Assembly: GCF_012273655.1 (NCBI RefSeq)
Contig: NZ_JAAWWP010000020.1
Coordinates: 1-64,000 of the forward strand
DNA from: Streptomyces physcomitrii
Lineage (GTDB): Bacteria > Actinomycetota > Actinomycetes > Streptomycetales > Streptomycetaceae
Length of the DNA stretch: 64,000 nt
Reading direction: 5' to 3'
Shown here piece after piece: positions 1-7,782 of the stretch. The notes beneath the pieces were generated by a model. That model was not told the DNA's origin, searched no databases, and saw only the letters and a list, made by a program, of their open reading frames with translations. The stretch's first letter is position 1, and each line of letters opens with the position of its first letter. The translations under genes were made by a program, and so were the position numbers.

Positions 1-1
1 C

Positions 2-103
2 ACCCAGGCCCTCCTCCGCCTCGCCCGCCAACGCATCAGCGTCCTGTTCGCCATGCTCCGCGACGGCACCTTCTACAAGCCGAGAACCCCACGCCTCACT
101 TGA
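2..103 (+). CDS. C-terminal end of an IS110-family transposase (partial)
   Basis: The first 102 bases form one open frame ending at TGA 101-103. The peptide contains TQALLRLARQRISVLFAML and closes with a FYKPRTPRLT-like tail, which I recognise as the end of IS110/IS116/IS902 transposases (DEDD-type, encircling the donor DNA). Only the last 33 residues lie in the window, so I cannot tell whether the element is intact. No inverted terminal repeat is visible after the stop, which fits IS110 elements because they usually lack them. Its position beside a toxin-immunity cassette fits a mobile accessory region. Confidence 0.7.
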   Translation, partial: TQALLRLARQRISVLFAMLRDGTFYKPRTPRLT

Positions 104-128
104 CGAAGGACATAGAGGCACCCCCCCG

Positions 129-464
129 CTAACCGGACTTCTCCGGCTTGTCAGCCGTCCCGTTGTCCGTATCCTCTTCCGGCCCGGTGGTCTTCCTCGG
201 CTCCGCGGGCCGCTCGTACTGCTGCTGCTGACGCTGCTGCTTGTCCTGCTCGGCCTTCTGCTTGTCCATGGTGTGCTGGAGGAAGGACCAGCCGACGCAC
301 CCCGCACACAGCACCGCCGCGATCGCGATCCCCGCGAACACCTTCCCGAGCCGCTCGTCCGCCGTACGCCGCACCCGCTGCGTCCCGAACAGCAGCGCGT
401 CCCGCAACCGCCGCCGTCGTACCGCCACGGATTCCAGCAACTGACTGTCGTAGTCGCGCGCCAT
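129..464 (-). CDS. small single-pass membrane protein beside a T7SS cassette
   Basis: A 111-residue protein. Residues 1-41 are basic and presumably cytosolic, residues about 42-62 form one hydrophobic segment (VFAGIAIAAVLCAGCVGWSF), and the rest is a charged Gln/Glu/Lys-rich tail with a run of glutamines. I chose the ATG at 464 over the GTG at 473 because the AGGAGG sits directly on that GTG but 8 bases before the ATG. I recall proteins of this shape in Streptomyces ESX-type secretion loci, but no function is assigned. It lies downstream of the immunity-gene debris in the same direction. Confidence 0.72.
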   Translation of the reverse strand: MARDYDSQLLESVAVRRRRLRDALLFGTQRVRRTADERLGKVFAGIAIAAVLCAGCVGWSFLQHTMDKQKAEQDKQQRQQQQYERPAEPRKTTGPEEDTDNGTADKPEKSG

Positions 465-518
465 GGGCGTCACCTCCTCTCCTTCGGCGAACCATTGTGG
501 GGTGCGGGCAGCAGCACA

Positions 519-722
519 TCAGGTCTCGAACTCACCGACCCAGCTGCGCTGGAGGAGATGCCTCGGCAGATAGTCCGAGGCGACGTTCAGAGGAATCCCG
601 CCGTCGTAGGCGAGGCAGGCCATGGCGAGCGGGGCCAGCGCCAGGCTGCCGTCGGGATCCTTGGCGCGGTCCTCGTCGGCGGTCCAGTAGGCCTTGTGCA
701 GATGGACGTCAACGCACCACAA
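519..722 (-). pseudogene. Imm49-family immunity protein, C-terminal remnant
   Basis: About 64 residues read HKAYW...DPDGSLALAPLA...SDYLPRHLLQRSW, which matches my memory of the C-terminal end of Imm49 (polymorphic-toxin immunity) proteins of Streptomyces. The family is several times longer and the N-terminal part is missing. The frame overlaps the 3' end of the pentapeptide-repeat gene by 14 bases in another frame, as expected if recombination joined two gene ends. The only start is a weak TTG without a ribosome-binding site, so it is probably not translated as a functional protein. Confidence 0.6.
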
Positions 723-1227
723 CGTCCGCTCCGCGCAGGTTTAGCCACTTCTCCAACTCTTTGCCATTGATATCTCTGGCGCGCCGAGGATCGGTGGATT
801 GAACAAATCTAACGCACCCATCAATGTGACCGTGGAGCCCCGTAACATTCGTCTTTTCATTCACCGTAATTTCTAGTACTGCACGGTCCGCTGACACGTG
901 GCTGAGGTTCGCACCCTCGAGGTGGCATTTTAGAAAAGTGGCGCCACTGAGATCCGCCGCGTGAAAGTTCGCATCGCTGGCGTCGGTCGCGTACATCTCG
1001 ACGGCTCTCATGTCTGTATGGCTCAAGTTGGTCCGCCGTAATACCGCATAGTCGAGCTCAGATTTCGTCAGTATGCTCCACGAGAGGTCTGCGTCCGTGA
1101 AGTCGGTTGCCTCCAGATGAGAACGGTACAGGTCGACTCGGTAAAGCGATGCTCTATGGAATTTCCCCTGAGATAGGATAGAATTTGCCAGGTCGTTGCA
1201 TGAGAGGTCGGCATCGCTGAGATTCAA
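709..1227 (-). CDS. pentapeptide-repeat protein, probably 5'-damaged
   Basis: The 172 residues show the A(D/N)LxX pentapeptide rhythm (LSDADLS, ATDFTDADLS, RRTNLSHTDM, FHAADLSGATF, LEGANLSHVSADRAVL), which folds as a right-handed quadrilateral beta helix. The first usable start is the TTG at 1227, without a ribosome-binding site. The frame stays open upstream to about 1346 (IEAATALTQWAANSAVLLDVAGLN) but has no ATG or GTG. Another frame upstream of about 1300 reads plausible protein (LAKISILGQALALLRHVKQG), so a frameshift near 1285-1305 may have split a longer gene. Base composition is clearly lower in GC than the core genes. The function is unknown; it may belong to an old immunity array. Confidence 0.55.
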   Translation of the reverse strand: MNLSDADLSCNDLANSILSQGKFHRASLYRVDLYRSHLEATDFTDADLSWSILTKSELDYAVLRRTNLSHTDMRAVEMYATDASDANFHAADLSGATFLKCHLEGANLSHVSADRAVLEITVNEKTNVTGLHGHIDGCVRFVQSTDPRRARDINGKELEKWLNLRGADVVVR

Positions 1228-1618
1228 CCCGGCAACATCGAGTAGGACCGCGGAGTTGGCAGCCCACTGGGTGAGGGCTGTGGCGGCTTCGATTTCTCTG
1301 GGGAATCGCCGAATGTCGCGTGAGGTATGAGCTCTGGGGATTTTTCACTCCAACCTTGCTTTACGTGCCTCAGCAGCGCCAGCGCTTGTCCGAGAATCGA
1401 AATCTTGGCAAGGCGCGGATGGATAGATCAGAAGCAGTCGAGCATCCGTTTTTTTATATGCATGGAAAAGCAGTAAACAGGGTAAGTGATTTCCCGTCCC
1501 ACCTGCTCTCAGTGACTCTCTCGCGGTCCGCGTGATGATGATTCAGGGTAGACGGATCGCTATCCTTGAGTTGCTATTTCTGCGGAGCGCATCGACCGCA
1601 GGACACCTTGGCTCGTAG
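1228..1618. other. AT-richer intergenic stretch with possible gene remnant
   Basis: No convincing intact gene. On the minus strand, about 1300-1425 reads as open protein-like sequence out of frame with the pentapeptide gene and may be its broken 5' part. Bases 1449-1455 are a run of seven T, rare in this genome. The stretch belongs to the low-GC zone that marks the foreign part of the window. Confidence 0.4.
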
Positions 1619-2002
1619 TCATAGTTTTTCTAGGACCATCCTCGTGATGGCCACGGACCTTTCCTCATCCTCGGCAGGTACGACATAGTCGTTATTTCTG
1701 ATGCGATCCAGGAGTTCTGGCGGCAGTTTTACATGATGGTTCCAGACGTAGAACCAGAGATCGCCTCGCCAGATCCACTCGCCATCCGTGTAAATGGAGT
1801 CTCCTCCGAGTATGGATTTCCCAGACCCCATTACATCCGTAGAGGATCCCATGACGCTACTGATCACGTGGCCTGATTGAAGATACTCAGTGATGCTTTG
1901 CGCGTCCTCGCTCATGCGTGAGGTGACATGGTCGCGAATACTTCCATCAGGAGTTCCGAAAGATGAATTCCATAGTTCCTCATAGAATCCCGCGATCTTC
2001 AT
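1619..2002 (-). CDS. small acidic protein, putative immunity protein
   Basis: A 127-residue soluble, acidic protein starting MKIAGFYEELWNS, with a Trp-rich centre (GEWIWRGDLWFYVWNHHVKL) and a C-terminal helix ending AITRMVLEKL. A GAGAGGG ribosome-binding site lies 6 bases before the ATG. It is the third small gene after the T7SS toxin, 13 bases after the previous stop and in the same direction, so co-transcription is likely. I do not recognise the family. An immunity role is inferred only from position, size, charge and low GC. Confidence 0.62.
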   Translation of the reverse strand: MKIAGFYEELWNSSFGTPDGSIRDHVTSRMSEDAQSITEYLQSGHVISSVMGSSTDVMGSGKSILGGDSIYTDGEWIWRGDLWFYVWNHHVKLPPELLDRIRNNDYVVPAEDEERSVAITRMVLEKL

Positions 2003-2015
2003 GGCCGCCCTCTCG

Positions 2016-3035
2016 TCAGTATCTTCCTGACAGTTCCTCTAGTCCGTCCAAGTTATCGAAACGTTGGGGAGTGTCCTCGCCGAAAGAACCGGCTTCCGGG
2101 TCTGGGGCTAGTCGGGAGAGCCAGGTCAGGAGGTCCTGGGCCGATACTCCCTGCGAGTGAGCATCACGGAGACGAAGTAGCCACCTTCCACCGATGGCAA
2201 GAGCCTCTTCATCAGCTGCTGTCCGGGGTTCGAACCCCGCAGCGCTGCCGATGTCGGCAGCCCAGACGTAACCAAAGGTTCTTCCGTCTCTCTGGACGGA
2301 AAAATAATGAACTGGAGAGTCCGTGACCTCTTCGTAGTCATTCTCCGATTTCGGGATTCGGGAGCGCAAGATCCTGGCCCTTTCGGGAACTTCGAAAGTG
2401 CCCCATGAGTCTGCGTAGGCCGCACTCTCAGGGGCCAGGTTTTCAAAGCCTTCAGAAGTCGGAGTTGCATGCACATTCGGATCGCCTGGCGTGGTGGGAA
2501 CGCCTAGAAGGAGGGAGATTTCTCCAAGTGCCGCAGTCAAGCGGGGATGGTTTTCTGCATGTACCTGTTTCTGTTCTCGCTCTCGCGTATCCATCGTGAG
2601 CCAGGCGTCAGAATACGTCTCCACTGTGTAAACGACCAGAGACTTCTTCCAGATGTCTGCTTGGATACAGAAAAGTTGTTTAGCGCGGTACCAATGTCCC
2701 TTCTCTGTCCAATATCCGGGGCACGGGAAGCGTAGGGTGATGAGGAAGTCCCCGCTGAGTGCATCCACCTCTGAGGTGGCCCTGTTCAGTGCAATGTTGC
2801 CGCTCAGGGTGGTGTCCTCTAGGGGCAGATTCCGAAAGTCGCGAATTACTTCCCGCTTGCCAGCGAACCTTCGAACCGTGATTTCCCCCCTTCTTGTGCT
2901 GTCTGCCAATGCGTGTCGCGCCAGAATCTTCCATACGGAGAGAATCTTCTCTGCCGCGCCTCCTGAAGTTGCTTCCTCGCCCTCGCCGAACTCTTGTGCC
3001 CATGTCCAGTCGCCGACAGGAGTGGAGGTGATCAC
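2016..3035 (-). CDS. two-domain putative immunity protein
   Basis: A 339-residue soluble protein with a GTG start and GAGGA six bases upstream. Residues about 1-200 resemble the neighbouring 214-residue protein: both have a GYW motif followed by a D-x-W (SDAWLTMD here, HDIWGFFD there), an RL-x-AALGEIS / RL-x-AALREIS helix, and a (P/V)GDPxx step. Residues about 215-325 form a second domain with HYFSVQRDGRTFGYVWAAD, AAGFEPR and a Trp/Leu helix, which I recall as a stand-alone domain in Streptomyces toxin-immunity loci but cannot name. It sits in the operon behind the toxin; neutralising the toxin is inferred, not shown. Confidence 0.65.
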   Translation of the reverse strand: MITSTPVGDWTWAQEFGEGEEATSGGAAEKILSVWKILARHALADSTRRGEITVRRFAGKREVIRDFRNLPLEDTTLSGNIALNRATSEVDALSGDFLITLRFPCPGYWTEKGHWYRAKQLFCIQADIWKKSLVVYTVETYSDAWLTMDTREREQKQVHAENHPRLTAALGEISLLLGVPTTPGDPNVHATPTSEGFENLAPESAAYADSWGTFEVPERARILRSRIPKSENDYEEVTDSPVHYFSVQRDGRTFGYVWAADIGSAAGFEPRTAADEEALAIGGRWLLRLRDAHSQGVSAQDLLTWLSRLAPDPEAGSFGEDTPQRFDNLDGLEELSGRY

Positions 3036-3074
3036 AGCAGGTCCTCGGGTCGAGATGCTCCTCCAGCAAGCGCT

Positions 3075-3719
3075 TCAGAGCCTGTGGGTGACATCTGGCC
3101 CCAAGCCGTCAGGAGTTACGTCAGGCATTCCGATCCCGAACTCCGAAGCGCATCCAAAGAAGGTGGGATCGCCGACTTCCGGCGTCACTTGGAAGATCTC
3201 ACTGATCTCACGCAGGGCAGCCTCAAGCCGCACTGAGTTTCTCTCGAAAATCTTGGGATGTGGTTGTCCGGAGAAATCGAAGAACCCCCAAATGTCATGA
3301 TGTACGGCGAGTTCAGCTGAAAGTCCTACGGGTGCTGGGGAGACGGACAGATTGATGAGGAGTGGCTCCTTGCGCCGACTTCCGGAGTCGTCGATCCAAT
3401 ACCCGGGGCCCACGATATGCACATCATCTGGCTGGGCATCGGGAAAAGCTACCGGACGGCTGCCAAGGATGCGGTCGGGGAGGGACTGATCGTTCAGTGA
3501 GCCGGGCAGTGACATGGTTGAGGTGATATTGAGTCCTCCTGAATCCAGTACATACCAGAGGTATTCGAGCTTCAAGGGGATGAGCAAATCCTGACGCGTG
3601 AGGACCTGACACATCCGATCGGCCACAGATAGCGCAGAACTCAGTCCTGGTTCTGCGACATCCTCAAGATCCCAGAACCAAGAGCCGCAGGGTTCGGGAG
3701 CGCGCATGAGAGTAGACAT
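3075..3719 (-). CDS. putative cognate immunity protein of the T7SS toxin
   Basis: A 214-residue acidic soluble protein whose start lies 8 bases after the toxin stop, behind an AAGGAGG ribosome-binding site with tight spacing. A second ATG four codons later would be spaced too far. Immediate downstream position is the usual place for the cognate immunity gene of polymorphic toxins. It is paralogous to the N-terminal domain of the next gene (GYW, HDIWGFFD, RLEAALREIS and VGDPTFFG landmarks). There are no signal peptide or membrane segments, which fits protection against a cytosolic-acting toxin. The family name is not known to me. Confidence 0.68.
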   Translation of the reverse strand: MSTLMRAPEPCGSWFWDLEDVAEPGLSSALSVADRMCQVLTRQDLLIPLKLEYLWYVLDSGGLNITSTMSLPGSLNDQSLPDRILGSRPVAFPDAQPDDVHIVGPGYWIDDSGSRRKEPLLINLSVSPAPVGLSAELAVHHDIWGFFDFSGQPHPKIFERNSVRLEAALREISEIFQVTPEVGDPTFFGCASEFGIGMPDVTPDGLGPDVTHRL

Positions 3720-3727
3720 CGGCCTCC

Positions 3728-6265
3728 TTACGGGAGATTGGGTCGGTCGGCCGGCACTGTGATGGAGCCGTCTTCGAAACGGAGTTGGAACGTGGCACCA
3801 GCGCGACGAGCTTGAAACTCCACCTCGTTGAACATCTTAGCGCTGAGTTCTGCGCGGGGGCGGTGCACATCAAGGATGGCAAATTTGGTGGTGTCTGAAG
3901 GGGATATCAGCTGCTTTGCTGCTTTCTTCGCCGCGCTTCTGATCCCCTCGATGCTATCGACATCCTTGAGTTGGTACCCGTATTGGGGGGTGCCGTCTGG
4001 TCTGAGGGCGGCAACATCTAGATCGAGGTCGAGTGCTTCGTCTTTGATTTCGAAGGCTAGATGGGAGAATCCCTTGTTCTGCAGAATCGTCGCCTCTCGC
4101 AGTGCCATGTGTGCAGCAGGGATCATGCCCTTTTGTGACTTGCTGGATCCCTGCTTGCACATGTTGAGAATCTCGTCGTAGTTCGGAATCCCCTCCAGAT
4201 GTCCGCGAGAAATGAGGTCGGCCACTTTGGCGCCAAATCTTTCCTTTCTCAGTGTGCGGAGAACCTTGGCCTGGTCATCCGCTGGCATCCGGCTGCGAGA
4301 AAGCGCTTCGGACAGGCCGGCTTCCTGCTCGGGCCGCATGGGCTCGGAGGGCGGAGGAGAGGCTTCGTGGCCTGTGGAATAGCGTTCGGGAGATATCTCG
4401 GAGATAGGGGAGGTTGAAGGAACATCTGGTGTGAGGTGCGGGTTCCCCCCGGCGTCGGGGACCTGTTGCGCAATCGAGGGTTCTCCAGAGCGCCCGAAGT
4501 CGTTTCCGTGGGATCCTCCCCCGGAACCTCCGTGCGCTTGTGTTGCCTGGCCCTCCGGTTGGGTGGTGTGTTGCGTTACCCGGTGTGAATCACTCTGAAC
4601 GCCGGGTGCATCATGGCCAGCCGAGGGTCGCTGCGGGAGGTCGCTACCCCCTGACCTGTCGGCCCTCGGGGAGGCACTGATGGGCGCCTCCCCACCGACT
4701 CGGGTCGGGCCCTCCGGACTGCCGTGCGCGCCCTCACCCAACTGCATCGGTCTTTCCGTACCGAGATGACGCGAACCCGCTCCTACGAGCGGTGCCTCGT
4801 GCAGCGGATTGTCAACCCGCAGTGGTTCCTCAGCACCGCTGGTACGAGGAGCGGGCGAGGCCTCGATCGGTGCATGGTCGGATCCGTGGACGACCTCCCC
4901 CTCCGCATTGCGGATGTTGAGCTCAGGGTCGAGATAGAGGGCGTCCTTGGCAGGGCCGTCGGTGAGGCGGACGCTGCCCTCCGGCAGCACCAACGCATTC
5001 TCCGGAACCGCGATTCTGCCGTCCGGAAGCCGGTGCGCCCCCTCGGGAAGGTAGACCCCGTCCGGGAGTTGCACGGTGCCGTCGGGTAGGCGCAGGGAGC
5101 CTTCGGGCAGGGTGACGGCGTTGTCCGGGAGGCGGGGGAGGTCGATGCCGTTGATGCCGCGGAGCGAGGAGCTGATGTCGCTGATCTTGGCCAGGCCGGC
5201 GCCGCCCGCTTTGGCCACGTAGGTCATGGGGTCGATGACGCGGCCGGCCTTGCTGACAAGGGCGGCTGCCTGGGCGGCCTTTCCTGCTTTGCCCGCTCCC
5301 GAGACGGCGCCGCCGGTGCCACCGGTGAAGACGGTGGTGACGACGTTGAAGGTCACCGCGCCGGCTGCCCGGCCGGGGTTCTTGCCCCACTCGTCCCAGG
5401 CGACAAGAGCCTTGCCGGTCTGCTTCATCGTGGTCCGGGACTCCCTCAGCCAGCTGGGGAGTTTGTCGTCGGGCAGGGCCCAGAAGGCGATCTGCGCGCC
5501 GGGCATGAGCGACAACTGGACACCGGTGGCGAGCTGGGCGAGGCCCTTCCAGGCGTTGAAGGCGTTGTCCCAGCCGTTGACTCCGATGAGGGTGCCCAGA
5601 CCCTTGAGGGTGCCGACGATGCCGTCGATGACCACGCCGTCCCAGACGAACGACTTGACCCAGTGGCCGATTTCCCAGGGGTGGTGCTTCTCGTTGACGG
5701 GGGTGCCCCAGGGCATCTTGGCACCCTTGAGATCCTCGGCGCGAAAGCCGTACTCGTGGGCGCCGGGCTTGCCCTCGGTGACCCGCATATGGGGGCCGCC
5801 CCACAGGTCGACGATCTTGTTGTAGCAGGCACGCTCGGCATCGGTGAACGCCACCAGGGCGGCCTTCGCCTCGTTGTCGATCCTGTTGTGCTCGGCGACC
5901 TTGTCTTCGTCGTACTGCCAGTCGTCGTCGTCCTCGTGTTCGGCGACGAAAGTGACGGCACGTGCGCGCAGGTCGTCGAGCTTCTTCACCAGGGGGCGGA
6001 TCTCGGTGGCGTAGGCGGACAGCGCCGAGGCCACCGTCTCCACGTCGTCGCCCAGCTGGTCGGCGCGGTTCTTGACGGGTGCGGTGGAGGCGAAGAGCTG
6101 CTCGGCCTCGGGTGCCTGGTAGAAGGCGGACAGGCCCTGGAAGCGGGAGTGCACACCGGCGCCGGCGGAACGGATCGCCGCCCCGTCCTTCTTCAGCGCC
6201 GCGTGATCCTTCTCCAACTCTTCGACGCTGCCGGTGTAATGGGGAATCCTGCCGGGGTCGATCAC
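3728..6265 (-). CDS. large T7SS-secreted polymorphic toxin, nuclease-like C-terminus
   Basis: An 845-residue protein. Residues 1-200 are a helical N-terminal region of the putative T7SS-signal type (PHYTGSVEELEKDH, then WGTPVNEKHHPWEIGHW). Residues 210-345 have amphipathic and hydrophobic helices rich in Gly and Ala. Residues about 373-433 repeat a 7-residue LPDGTVx/LPEGxxx unit. Residues 460-640 are a Pro/Ser/Gly/His linker. Residues 690-845 form the toxin candidate: an acidic residue in FEIK near 736, Asp near 745 (DLDLDVAAL) and QLK near 763-765 fit the D...QxK pattern of PD-(D/E)xK nucleases. The GTG start overlaps the DUF6507 stop by 4 bases. Secretion by an ESX system is inferred because no core ESX gene is in view. 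The nuclease assignment is by motif spacing only. Confidence 0.75.
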   Translation of the reverse strand: MIDPGRIPHYTGSVEELEKDHAALKKDGAAIRSAGAGVHSRFQGLSAFYQAPEAEQLFASTAPVKNRADQLGDDVETVASALSAYATEIRPLVKKLDDLRARAVTFVAEHEDDDDWQYDEDKVAEHNRIDNEAKAALVAFTDAERACYNKIVDLWGGPHMRVTEGKPGAHEYGFRAEDLKGAKMPWGTPVNEKHHPWEIGHWVKSFVWDGVVIDGIVGTLKGLGTLIGVNGWDNAFNAWKGLAQLATGVQLSLMPGAQIAFWALPDDKLPSWLRESRTTMKQTGKALVAWDEWGKNPGRAAGAVTFNVVTTVFTGGTGGAVSGAGKAGKAAQAAALVSKAGRVIDPMTYVAKAGGAGLAKISDISSSLRGINGIDLPRLPDNAVTLPEGSLRLPDGTVQLPDGVYLPEGAHRLPDGRIAVPENALVLPEGSVRLTDGPAKDALYLDPELNIRNAEGEVVHGSDHAPIEASPAPRTSGAEEPLRVDNPLHEAPLVGAGSRHLGTERPMQLGEGAHGSPEGPTRVGGEAPISASPRADRSGGSDLPQRPSAGHDAPGVQSDSHRVTQHTTQPEGQATQAHGGSGGGSHGNDFGRSGEPSIAQQVPDAGGNPHLTPDVPSTSPISEISPERYSTGHEASPPPSEPMRPEQEAGLSEALSRSRMPADDQAKVLRTLRKERFGAKVADLISRGHLEGIPNYDEILNMCKQGSSKSQKGMIPAAHMALREATILQNKGFSHLAFEIKDEALDLDLDVAALRPDGTPQYGYQLKDVDSIEGIRSAAKKAAKQLISPSDTTKFAILDVHRPRAELSAKMFNEVEFQARRAGATFQLRFEDGSITVPADRPNLP

Positions 6266-6762
6266 TTCTTCTTCTCCTCGGCCGCCGGCCGGCGTTCCTC
6301 GGCGCGGAGCACATCGGCCTTGGTCTGCACCCCGTCCTTCTTCGGGTCGAGGTCGACCGGGCCGAGCGCCTTGTGCTGGGCGTTCGCGGCCATCTCCAGA
6401 TGGCCCTCCAGATAGGCGGTGGTGGCTTCCATCGCCCCGTTCAAGGACATCCCCGACCGCATGACCAGGTACTTCAGATCGAGGGTGGCGCGGGTGGCGA
6501 ACTGGGCCAGCGCCATGGCCACCAACCCACCGGGCCCTTGCCCGCTCTCCAGGTCGCCGCCGTGACCGTCCGAACCGCCCTGGCCGTGCGCCGCGCCCTG
6601 CGCGGACGGGGCCGACTCGAAGCTGAGCGTGCCCGCGTGTGTCGCCGCCGACTGCAGATGCTTGCCGAACGTGCCCGCCCGCCGCTGGATCTTCTCCGCG
6701 GACTCACCCGTCGTCTTCAGCACGCCCCGGATGCCCTGAGGCTGCAGATCCCACCCCGTCAT
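6262..6762 (-). CDS. DUF6507 family protein
   Basis: A 166-residue protein starting MTGWDLQPQGIRGVLKTTG, recognised as DUF6507, a small family I know from Streptomyces T7SS clusters. It is helical and ESAT-6-like in size in its first 110 residues (ESAEKIQRRAGTFGKHLQSA), interrupted by a His/Gly/Gln-rich insert at about 55-78, with a lysine-rich C-terminus. It lies between the two WXG100-size genes and the toxin and overlaps the toxin start by 4 bases, so the two are probably translationally coupled. It likely acts as a targeting factor or partner for toxin export, in the manner of LXG-toxin partner proteins; this is inference. Confidence 0.78.
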   Translation of the reverse strand: MTGWDLQPQGIRGVLKTTGESAEKIQRRAGTFGKHLQSAATHAGTLSFESAPSAQGAAHGQGGSDGHGGDLESGQGPGGLVAMALAQFATRATLDLKYLVMRSGMSLNGAMEATTAYLEGHLEMAANAQHKALGPVDLDPKKDGVQTKADVLRAEERRPAAEEKKK

Positions 6763-6833
6763 GTCCCCGCCCCCTGCTCACTCGTCCCCGTTGCCCTGCC
6801 CGACCCGCGCTCCACGACCGGCACGAGCCGTGG

Positions 6834-7145
6834 TCAGCCGATGTTGTCGACGGCAGCCTTGGCGCGCTGGATGGTGGACTGCGCCGTGCCGTCGTTCTTC
6901 TCCAGCGTGGTCTTCAGCAGGTGGATGATGTTCTTGACCTCCTGCGAGGACCGGTTCCAGCGCATCTCCTTGCCGTGGTACTCGTCCGCGACACCGTCCG
7001 CCTGGAAGTCCGCCATCGCGGCCTTCACCTGCGCGTCCCGCGCCGCGATCACCTGCTCCAGACGGCCGATGACCGCCTGGATGTTGGTCTGCGCGTCCGC
7101 CGAGGCCCCCGTGTCGTACGAACGCCGATCGCCGTTGCCTGCCAT
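6834..7145 (-). CDS. pore-forming ESAT-6 family protein (EsxA-like)
   Basis: A 103-residue helical hairpin-type protein. The ATG at 7145 is preceded by GAAGGGG; upstream GTG/ATG codons would overrun the preceding gene. Landmarks are a helix rich in Gln and Arg (NIQAVIGRLEQVIAARD), the turn region GVADEYHGKEMRWN in place of a classical WxG, and a second helix (EVKNIIHLLKTTLEKN). Such proteins form heterodimers with a partner and are exported by ESX/type VII secretion. The partner is probably the gene 19 bases upstream. Both precede a large toxin, which suggests they help export it. Confidence 0.8.
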   Translation of the reverse strand: MAGNGDRRSYDTGASADAQTNIQAVIGRLEQVIAARDAQVKAAMADFQADGVADEYHGKEMRWNRSSQEVKNIIHLLKTTLEKNDGTAQSTIQRAKAAVDNIG

Positions 7146-7164
7146 GGAAATCCCCTTCCGACGA

Positions 7165-7497
7165 TCAGCGGCCCGAGAAGCGGGCGGCGTCGAAGTTCGC
7201 GGCGGACATCTGCGTCCGCGCGTTGTCGTCCTGCTCCTGGTCACCGCTGCTGAACGCCGTCTCCATACCGCCCTGGCCGCCCAGGATCGAATGCAGCGCC
7301 CCGTTCAGCGAAGCGGCGATCTCGTCCGAGTGCCGCTTGAAGTTGTCGAACTGCACCTTGCCCGCACCGTTGAACTTGCCCTCCAACGGCGCGGCGGCCG
7401 CGACCAGTTGACGGATCAGCGTGCCCAGGTCGTCACTCGACGTCTGCGACTTCGAGGACAGGTCCGTGAGCACCTGCGAACCCATGTCGAACTTCAT
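7165..7497 (-). CDS. WXG100-like T7SS protein with FNG turn
   Basis: A 110-residue helical protein and first gene of the minus-strand T7SS operon. GGGAGAG precedes the ATG. The expected W-x-G at the hairpin turn is replaced by F-N-G (LEGKFNGAGKVQFDNFKRH), otherwise the helix-turn-helix layout and length fit WXG100 proteins. The C-terminal 30 residues are acidic then Asn/Ala-rich (QEQDDNARTQMSAANFD), where an export signal would lie. The roughly 280 bases upstream should hold the operon promoter. Without a core ESX ATPase here, secretion must rely on a system encoded elsewhere. Confidence 0.8.
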   Translation of the reverse strand: MKFDMGSQVLTDLSSKSQTSSDDLGTLIRQLVAAAAPLEGKFNGAGKVQFDNFKRHSDEIAASLNGALHSILGGQGGMETAFSSGDQEQDDNARTQMSAANFDAARFSGR

Positions 7498-7782
7498 CCA
7501 GCTCTCCCTTCAGCCCGTGTGGCGACACCCCCGGTGCCGTCCGGTGTCACCCGGTATCGCCCTGCCGCGGCCCCCGTTCACGGGCGCTGCGTACAAGGGC
7601 GATTACCAGATGCTACGACTGCATACGCACGACAGTGCCCCGGAGGTTCCACAGGAGCAAATGGTTTGGATCACAGGCGAGTTGCATGAGTCAGTACGAG
7701 CCACGGCGCGTGTCCACCGTGCTGCGAGGGCAGTTGGCCCGACCGAGGCCCACAAGCCCACTCGAACTGCCCCGCCTCACGC

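Noticed and set aside
2230..2245. GGGGTTCGAACCCC resembling a tRNA T-arm
   Set aside because: It lies inside the coding frame of the 339-residue protein and no acceptor, D- or anticodon arm can be drawn around it.
3075..3719. SUKH/SMI1-KNR4 immunity fold for the toxin neighbour
   Set aside because: The expected conserved Trp/Gly pattern was not seen; the family was left unnamed.
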